From: DASRBO01 sp035653595
GTDB lineage: Bacteria; Actinomycetota; Acidimicrobiia; Acidimicrobiales; JAJPHE01
Reading direction: 5' to 3'
Assembly (NCBI GenBank): GCA_035653595.1
Contig: DASRBO010000034.1
Location: forward strand, 1-17,508
DNA: 17,508 bases
Part shown: in pieces, positions 12,732-17,508 of the stretch
How positions within the stretch are numbered: position 1 is the stretch's first letter
Layout of the letters: each line of letters begins with the position of its first letter
Made by a program: the position numbers and the translations under genes
The notes under the pieces: generated by a model
Seen by the model: the letters and a program-made list of their open reading frames with translations, nothing else
Databases searched by the model: none
What the model was told of the DNA's origin: nothing

Positions 12732-14674
12732 CCGAGGCGGTCCTCGTTGAAGATCTCCACCGGCTCGATCTCGTCCGCCGGTTCGAAGCCGAGCACGCGG
12801 CCGTAGAAGTAGAGCTCGGCCCCGGCCACCCGCACAATCGTGTCGGCCCGGCGGAAGCCGTGCTGCTCGCCCTCGAATGCGAGGTAGGCCACCGGTAGAC
12901 CGTTGGCCCTCAGGGCCGCCACCATCGACTCGGATTGGGCCGGCGGCACAACGGCGTCCTCGAGACCCTGGAAGAAGATGACCGGGCAGGCGATGCGATC
13001 CGCCGCCGCCAGCGGGGAGCGCTCCCGATACAGGTCCGCCCGCTCCGGATAGGGGCCGACCAGCTTGTCCAGGTAACGGGCCTCGAACTTGTGGGTATCC
13101 TCGGCCAGCCGGGCCAGGTCGGCCACCCCGTAGAGACTGGCCCCCACCGCGAAGACGTCGCGGAAGGCGAGGCTGGCCAGGGTGGTGTAGCCGCCGGCGC
13201 TGCCTCCGCGGATGGCAAGGCGGTTGCCATCCACCTCCCCCCGCTCGGCCAGGTAGCCGGCGGCGTTCACGCAGTCGTCCACGTCGATCACGCCCCAGAG
13301 GCCGGCCAGCCGGTCACGGTACTGGCGGCCGTAGCCCGAGCTGCCGCCGTAGTTCACATCGACCACGGCCAGGCCCCGGCTGGTGAGGAACTGCACCCCG
13401 GTGTTGATGACCGAGGTCGTGGCTCCCGTCGGTCCACCGTGGCTGAGAACCACCAGCGGGGGCCGCTCGCCGTCAGGGCCCCGGAAATCGGCGTTGGTCG
13501 GCCGGTAGTAGAGGGCGTGCGCCGTTCGACCCCCGGCGGTCGGGAACTCGATGGGCTCGGCGACCGACAGGTGGGTGTCGTCCACCGGCACCGGCCTCGA
13601 CTGCTTGAGCACCTCCGGGGGGGAACCGTCGATGGGGATGCGCACCACCGAGAGCGGCTGGCGGGGAGAGCCGCCCAGGGCCACCACCGCGTCGCCGAGG
13701 GGCTGGAGGGAGTCGAGGTGGGTGTACCCGGTCTCCCGCGGCTGAGTCCGGCCCGCCGTCACCGTCCCGAGCCGGTCGATGCCGTCGCTCGACCACACCG
13801 CCACTAAGGCCCCGGGGACGAAGCAGTAGGTGGACTGGCCGAAAACCCAGTCCGGCCGGCTGAACTCCGCCGCCATGGGGGCCAGGGCCCCGGCCACCGT
13901 CGAGTAGAGGTTCCACCACCCGGTCCGGTCGGACACGTAGTGCAGGTCGCCGTCCGGGCTCCACCGGGGCTGGCTCACCGACTCCTGCCTGCCCCCGGCC
14001 ACCAGCCCGGCCTCACCGAGCGCTGGCTTGCTCCCCCACGAGAGCTCGGCAACCCATAGCTCGGTGCCGTCCCATGGCATGTCGGGCTGATCCCAGCTGA
14101 GCCAGGCCAGCCGGTCTCCCGTGGGCGATAGCCGGGGCGCCGAGTAGAAGTCGTGCCCGGAAGCGAGGCTCAGGACCCGTGCCTGACCGGGCGGATCCGT
14201 GAGGGAGACCGCCACCAGGTCGTTGACCACCGCTGCGCGGGTGTGAGCCTCCCGTACACAGACCAGCCACTCGCCGCCGGGGACGATCTCCGGGTCGGCG
14301 TAGCGCACCGCCCGGGGCTCGGAGGGGGCGGCGGTGACCGGCTCGGGAGCTCCTCCGGTGCCCACCCGCCAGAGGCGCTGGTCGGCGAAGTTCGAGAACC
14401 ACACCGTGCCCGCCTGGACGACGTAGCACCGACCGCCGTATTCGTGCACCAGGGTCCGGGCCGACCACGGCGGCGGGAGAACGTCGGCCGGATCCTCGCC
14501 CGGCGTCATGGCCACGATGACGTTCCGGCCCCCTTCGGACGGCCGGGCCTCGTTCCAGTAGACGACTCCGCCGTCAACAGCCAGCTGGGAGATCCCCACC
14601 GCCCGCTCCGCCAGCATGGCGGCGCTCACCGGCGAGGACCAGGAGCCGTAGGGGGCGACGGTGGGGCCGGGCAT
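12707..14674 (-). CDS. S9-family peptidase (prolyl oligopeptidase / acylaminoacyl-peptidase type)
   Basis: The 655-residue protein has an N-terminal beta-propeller with WD40-like PD40 blades (YSAPRLSPTGDRLAWLSWDQPDMPWDGTEL; QPRWSPDGDLHYVSDRTGWWNLY; text split here for clarity). A C-terminal alpha/beta hydrolase domain starts near PPLVVLSHGGPTG. The triad is S492 (RGGSAGGY), D573 (QGLEDAVVPP) and H605 (GEQHGF). NYGGSSGYGRQYR is the usual oxyanion-side motif. It cleaves short peptides or acyl-amino acids, and with no signal peptide it is probably cytoplasmic. The ATG at 14674 is chosen. The open frame runs on to a TTG at 14743, but those codons come from the tRNA-derived repeat at 14699-14743. 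No good ribosome site is seen. The insertion of that repeat 25 bases upstream may have changed its promoter. Confidence 0.92.
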   Translation of the reverse strand: MPGPTVAPYGSWSSPVSAAMLAERAVGISQLAVDGGVVYWNEARPSEGGRNVIVAMTPGEDPADVLPPPWSARTLVHEYGGRCYVVQAGTVWFSNFADQRLWRVGTGGAPEPVTAAPSEPRAVRYADPEIVPGGEWLVCVREAHTRAAVVNDLVAVSLTDPPGQARVLSLASGHDFYSAPRLSPTGDRLAWLSWDQPDMPWDGTELWVAELSWGSKPALGEAGLVAGGRQESVSQPRWSPDGDLHYVSDRTGWWNLYSTVAGALAPMAAEFSRPDWVFGQSTYCFVPGALVAVWSSDGIDRLGTVTAGRTQPRETGYTHLDSLQPLGDAVVALGGSPRQPLSVVRIPIDGSPPEVLKQSRPVPVDDTHLSVAEPIEFPTAGGRTAHALYYRPTNADFRGPDGERPPLVVLSHGGPTGATTSVINTGVQFLTSRGLAVVDVNYGGSSGYGRQYRDRLAGLWGVIDVDDCVNAAGYLAERGEVDGNRLAIRGGSAGGYTTLASLAFRDVFAVGASLYGVADLARLAEDTHKFEARYLDKLVGPYPERADLYRERSPLAAADRIACPVIFFQGLEDAVVPPAQSESMVAALRANGLPVAYLAFEGEQHGFRRADTIVRVAGAELYFYGRVLGFEPADEIEPVEIFNEDRLGQPASLEG

Positions 14675-14698
14675 CGGAACTTGGGAGGCGGCTGGCTC

Positions 14699-14743
14699 TG
14701 GAGCGGCAGACGGGATCCGAATCTGCGACTCCGACCTCGGCAA
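14699..14743 (-). repeat. Degraded tRNA-Gly 3' half, attachment-site-like repeat (copy 1)
   Basis: This 45-base stretch is a direct repeat of 16629-16673 with 40 of 45 positions identical, and all five differences are transitions. Read on the minus strand it runs from an anticodon-loop-like TTGCCG through a T-arm (GATTCGGATC, altered from GGTTCGAATC) to CTGCCGCTCCA, a tRNA acceptor 3' arm with CCA. No matching 5' half (GCGGCAG) is found within 80 bases. Partial 3'-end copies of tRNA genes mark the far end of elements inserted by tyrosine recombinases (known), and this copy is the more decayed of the two. Confidence 0.7.
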
Positions 14744-14802
14744 AGGCTACCAGGGCAACCGGCGACGTTGCGTGGACCCAATGTCGCTGCGACGATGCCG
14801 AA

Positions 14803-15056
14803 GTGAAGATCGCGTTCCAGGTCGTCGTGTTCGATGCCGCAGACCTGGCCGCGGAGAGCGGGTTCCGGGCCGGCGTGCTCGGCGGCTCGACCTTTGGGTC
14901 GATGACCCTGCCGAGGCGCATGACCTCGTCACGTCCCTAGGAGCGAGGGTGTTGAAGGAGCCAGAAGATGCAGAGTCGCCCGACGCCTACGGGGTGGATG
15001 CGGTTCCCGTCGGCCATCCGTTCTGCCTCTGCTGGTTGAAGCCCCGGAAGGCCTAG
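14803..15056 (+). pseudogene. VOC (glyoxalase-like) family gene, broken by internal deletion and frameshift
   Basis: Two halves of a VOC protein lie in different frames. From the GTG at 14803 the first frame gives KIAFQVVVFDAADLAAESGF and AGVLGG, a typical VOC N-terminus. From about 14884 the next frame gives LDLWVDDPAEAHDLVTSLG, RVLKEPEDA and VGHPFCLCWLKPRKA, the C-terminal part, ending at the TAG at 15054-15056. The middle, normally about 40-50 residues between GVLGG and the HLDLWVDD strand, is missing. The sum is one internal deletion that also shifts the frame. The product would be non-functional. The gene sits right after the tRNA-like repeat, inside the presumed island remnant. Confidence 0.72.
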
Positions 15057-15060
15057 CGGG

Positions 15061-15570
15061 ATGAGAGTCTCCGGGACAACCAGAGCCAGGGACTCCAGGC
15101 GAATCCGCCCCGGGAAGCTCGTCGCCGGCACTGTGGCGGCGGTGATCGGGTCCTACTACGGCCCAGCAGTGCTCGAGCGGTTCCTCCCCCGGCCGGTGCA
15201 GCGCCGCTTCCAGCGACGCTTTGGCAATCCGGGCGGCCGGATCATGAGCCGACTCCCGGGCTGGGCCATCGTCGAGACCACCGGGCGGCGGACCGCGGCC
15301 GTCCGCCAGGTTCCTGTCGGTGGACGGATAATCGGAGAAGCCTTCTGGTTCGTAGCCGCCGACCCGGACCACGCCGGATACGTCAAAAACCTGGAAGCCA
15401 ACCCGCACGTCCGGGTTCGCGTCGGTGGCCGTTGGAGGACTGGCGTCGCCGTTCCGCTCCCCGAAGACAATCCCCGGAGGCGCATGTTCCGGCTCAATCC
15501 CGCCAACGGGCTCTTCATAATGATCGCCGGGCGCAGACACCTTACGATCCGAGTGCAGCTGGACCCGTAG
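15061..15570 (+). CDS. Nitroreductase/quinone reductase family protein (Ddn-like, F420-type split barrel)
   Basis: The 169-residue protein has a basic N-terminal region, then GWAIVETTGRRTAAVRQVPV (67-86), FWFVAADPDHAGYVKNLEANP, and VRVRVGGRWRTGVAVPL. This order (VETTGRRTG-like loop, then hydrophobic strand, then YxxNLxANPxVxV) is that of the deazaflavin-dependent nitroreductase family, which includes mycobacterial Ddn. Members bind F420H2 and reduce quinones or nitro compounds, often at the membrane. Cofactor use here is inferred. The start is the ATG at 15061, five bases after the VOC remnant, with GGAAGG nine bases upstream. A hydrophobic stretch (KLVAGTVAAVIGSYYGPAV) near the N-terminus could touch the membrane. 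Confidence 0.8.
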   Translation: MRVSGTTRARDSRRIRPGKLVAGTVAAVIGSYYGPAVLERFLPRPVQRRFQRRFGNPGGRIMSRLPGWAIVETTGRRTAAVRQVPVGGRIIGEAFWFVAADPDHAGYVKNLEANPHVRVRVGGRWRTGVAVPLPEDNPRRRMFRLNPANGLFIMIAGRRHLTIRVQLDP

Positions 15571-15625
15571 GCTGGACGCTCGTACCGACCCGAGGCGGGG
15601 CCGGTGAGTGTTCGGCGGTATGGCG

Positions 15626-16207
15626 CTAGACGGAGATCCTCCCGAGCGCAACGAGGGCGACCGCGGTGGCTTCCTTATGATCCTTCTGCCACGGCGGACC
15701 CAGTGCCTTGCCCAGAGCGGCGAGCGACGGCTCGAGAGGTACACCGAGCGCCTGAGAAGCGTGATCGAAGAGCTTGCCTGTGGCTGGGACGGCGGTCACC
15801 GGAAGGCCGGCACGGGACGCACCCTCGATGATCGCCTGCTCGTACAGGTTCCTTTCGGCCGCGTGTAGCCGGGCGTGCGACGCCAGGATCTTCGGCAGGT
15901 CGGTCTGGACCCGCCGGTCACCGCCGACGAGGCCGACGGTGGCGACCGAGCCCAGAGACGAGGCGAGCTCGGTGAGGGTCATTGCCGCCGCCGACGCCGC
16001 TGTCTCCGCGACCGACTCGATCAGGGCCTGGGCCTCGTCGAGGGGACGGCCGACGGCGGCGTGGTACGGCTCCCGCAACACAGGGTCTTCGAGCAACGTG
16101 ACGTGGTCGCGGTGGATGACGACAGGAGAGCCCACCGTTCCGCTGACGGCCACGACGACCGCCGACCAGGAGTGGAGACGCATCCCGAGACCAATCGGAT
16201 CGGCCAT
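15626..16207 (-). CDS. Conserved-looking protein of unknown function
   Basis: The 193-residue protein starts MADPIGLGMRLHSWSAVVVAVSG and has no membrane segment or signal peptide. The ATG at 16207 is chosen because GGGAGG lies four bases before it. An ATG at 16258 would add 17 Gly/Ser-rich residues. Codon use fits a real gene. Notable pieces are PYHAAVGRPLDEAQALIES, VATVGLVGGDRRVQTDLPKI, LASHARLHAAERNLYEQAI, GLPVTAVPATGKLFDHA and GPPWQKDHKEATAVALVAL. The pattern of a first strand pair, helices, then a late DHKEA helix hints at an RNase H-like fold, but the first expected Asp is absent and this is only a guess. It lies between the two tRNA-derived repeats and converges with the nitroreductase gene. 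Confidence 0.7.
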   Translation of the reverse strand: MADPIGLGMRLHSWSAVVVAVSGTVGSPVVIHRDHVTLLEDPVLREPYHAAVGRPLDEAQALIESVAETAASAAAMTLTELASSLGSVATVGLVGGDRRVQTDLPKILASHARLHAAERNLYEQAIIEGASRAGLPVTAVPATGKLFDHASQALGVPLEPSLAALGKALGPPWQKDHKEATAVALVALGRISV

Positions 16208-16628
16208 TGACCCTCCCAGCGGGCCCCTCTCCCCCGCGGAGCCGGTGACCGTGGCCATTGCGTACTCCTGGATGACGCCCCCGTCAACCAGTTCGGTCTG
16301 GCGGCCAAGGCTCGACCGGCCTACTCAAGAGTCTGGCTGGCGGTGCGCACCTATCGCGGCGATCGGGGTCAATTGGCACCGCTCAGCGGGGCGGGGCGGA
16401 CAGCGGCACGGGGATCACCCTCAGACCGTATCCTCCGTCCGTGTCCGCAGGGGAACGGCCGGCCCATCGGGTCCGTCGGGCCTGGTGGCGTCTGCGGCGC
16501 CCATCGGACCCGGGGTACCCGACTGATCTTGAGCCGCACGGATGTCGGGATATACCGGCGCTGAGGAGGGCGGTCCAAGGCTCAGCCGAAACCAAGCTGT
16601 CCGGGCGCTAGAGAAGCCGGAGAGCAGT
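16208..16628. other. Intergenic stretch without a convincing gene
   Basis: Several short open frames exist on both strands, but none has a ribosome site, domain pattern or sensible amino-acid makeup. One frame at about 16265-16375 gives LLDDAPVNQFGLAAKARPAY and on into RVWLAVRTYRGDRGQLAP without a start, which could be a gene fragment. The promoter for the minus-strand gene starting at 16207 should lie at the left end. No clear -35/-10 pair is seen. Confidence 0.5.
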
Positions 16629-16703
16629 TGGAGCGGCAGACGGGATTCGAACCCGCGACCCCGACCTTGGCAACGGAGATACCGCTCTCTTCACCACTCC
16701 CGC
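16629..16703 (-). tRNA. Degenerate tRNA-Gly(GCC)-like gene, attachment-site-like repeat (copy 2)
   Basis: On the minus strand the 3' part is a good tRNA-Gly: anticodon loop TTGCCAA (anticodon GCC), variable region, T-arm GCGGG-TTCGAAT-CCCGT, acceptor CTGCCGC, discriminator T and encoded CCA. The 5' part is poor. A GCGGGAG exactly 75 bases from the CCA end can pair with CTGCCGC at six of seven positions, but no D stem or five-pair anticodon stem forms (CTCCG against GGTCG). It is therefore either a decayed tRNA gene or a 3'-half copy left by an integrating element. TGGAGCGG at 16629-16636 also has an exact inverted copy at 16700-16707. The 45 bases 16629-16673 repeat at 14699-14743. A functional tRNA is unlikely. 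Confidence 0.5.
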
Positions 16704-16808
16704 TCCATCCTTGACCTGCGGTTCTGTCCACTTCGTTGTCCGCCCACATGGCTCTCATCCGCACTGTTGTAGATCGGTCTGCAAGTGCTCGGGGCGATAG
16801 ATGCCCTC

Positions 16809-17087
16809 TCACCTCTCACATCGTGCGACCGGGCAAGGCGCGGATGGCTCCCTCCTCCGACTACCCAGCTGGAGATCGCGGCGAGACTTAGAGCCTCGGC
16901 CTCGGGCCAAGGCTTCGATGGCGGCCTTGGGCACCCGCATCGAGCGACCGAGGCGGATCACCGGGATGCCAGTCTGGCCATCGGTGGCCAGATAGGCATT
17001 GGCCAGTTCGTAGGCGGCCGAGCGGGAGATGCGCAGGATCCTGGCCGCCTCTTCGACCTTGAGAAACGCTGGCTCGGGATATGACAT
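16809..17087 (-). CDS. Excisionase-like helix-turn-helix DNA-binding protein
   Basis: The 92-residue protein contains FLKVEEAARILRISRSAAYE (8-27), then LANAYLATDGQTGIPVIRLG, then RSMRVPKAAIEALARG. This is the actinobacterial Xis/HTH_17 type: a winged helix with the VEEAARxLRIxRSxAYE helix pair and the (I/V)PVIRLGRSxRVPxAAIExL wing. The start is the ATG at 17087, with GGGAG five bases upstream. A GTG-started longer frame from 17150 lacks support. A basic tail of about 25 residues follows the domain. Such proteins bend DNA at attachment sites to favour excision, and are usually encoded beside a tyrosine integrase. Its end is about 105 bases from the tRNA-Gly-like repeat, but no integrase gene lies between them. 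Confidence 0.85.
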   Translation of the reverse strand: MSYPEPAFLKVEEAARILRISRSAAYELANAYLATDGQTGIPVIRLGRSMRVPKAAIEALARGRGSKSRRDLQLGSRRREPSAPCPVARCER

Positions 17088-17508
17088 GGCTGCTCCCAAC
17101 GCTGCATCCGGACGGTCCTTCGCCGTCGCCGGCGACCATATCTCGTCCAAATCGGAACAGAACTGGGCAAGTTACGTGTGGGCGCTGCAGTGAGCACGAG
17201 TGCCCTGGTGGACGCCCGGGCGTTGGTGTTGCCCGAAGAGGAGCGGGAAATCTTAGGGAGAATTTTCGTCAGCTCGGAAAAGTATTGCTTGCTAGGGCCG
17301 CATGGATCGACGGAGGTCACGAGCGGGGGGACTCGAGGCCGGCCTGCTAGGCGGACCTACCCCCCTAACGGCACTTATCTCGAGTGGGGTTCTGCGCGTC
17401 TTCCATGTAGTGCACGAGGCCTTGTTGGATTCGTCGAGGACGCGTTCTCTGAGGTGGCGCGCGCATCGCACTTGACGTAGTCGTTTGGCGAGCGCATCAT
17501 CAGCACGA
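17088..17508. other. Right-end region without a confident gene
   Basis: The segment has visibly lower GC and more mixed codon ends than the rest. One plus-strand frame, 17178-17480, starts at a GTG and begins VGAAVSTSALVDARALVLPE, but has no ribosome site and turns into Gly/Arg/Pro-rich sequence. It could be real, a fragment or chance. The minus strand is open from the right edge to a TAG near 17302 (RADDALAKRLRQVRCARHLR...), with no recognised domain. The promoter for the excisionase-like gene should lie at the left end. Confidence 0.35.

Noticed and set aside
16343..16564. 73-residue plus-strand open frame in the gap before the tRNA-like repeat
   Set aside because: No ribosome site or recognisable pattern, and skewed Arg/Gly/Pro content.
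16629..16707. Functional tRNA, including a selenocysteine type with an 8-bp acceptor stem
   Set aside because: TGGAGCGG/CCGCTCCA can pair, but no D stem, anticodon stem, UCA anticodon or long variable arm is present.

Overview
The window is very GC-rich and its codons end mostly in G or C. GTG and TTG starts are common, and stop and start codons of neighbouring genes often overlap. Gene content (PadR/DUF4097 pair, class III cyclase with an N-terminal regulatory domain, F420-type nitroreductase family protein, NfeD/slipin pair, LiaF-like three-component system) points to a high-GC actinobacterium, perhaps an uncultivated lineage. No species can be named from sequence alone.

Layout. (1) 1-723: an IS110-family transposase runs off the left edge on the minus strand. 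Its upstream non-coding end is structured, which is where IS110 elements encode their bridge RNA. (2) 724-4872: a tight five-gene minus-strand operon reads DUF4097 protein, PadR regulator, SCP2-like protein, glutamine-synthetase-like ligase, class C26 gamma-glutamyl hydrolase. Its promoter has a TTGACA box and two GATATATCGCG repeats, a likely PadR autoregulatory site. (3) 5109-8341: plus-strand class III adenylate cyclase, a 16-bp tandem repeat, a sulfatase and a small flavodoxin-like reductase. (4) 8391-11149: minus-strand LiaF-like membrane protein, histidine kinase and LuxR-type response regulator, followed by a small membrane protein. (5) 11284-12731: plus-strand NfeD-like protein and slipin (SPFH). 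(6) 12707-14674: an S9 prolyl-oligopeptidase-type peptidase that converges on the slipin gene and overlaps it. (7) 14699-17508: a decayed accessory segment. Two direct 45-bp copies of a tRNA-Gly(GCC) 3' half, 1.93 kb apart, bracket a broken VOC gene, a nitroreductase-family gene and an orphan gene. An excisionase-like gene lies just to the right and no integrase is visible.

How parts work together. The ligase/hydrolase pair resembles the gamma-glutamylation route for amines (PuuA/PuuD type). Here it sits under a PadR/DUF4097 module, which is the most unusual arrangement in the window. The LiaF-kinase-regulator set and the NfeD-slipin pair are divergent neighbours and suggest a membrane-stress region. 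The right end looks like a remnant genomic island at a tRNA-Gly gene.
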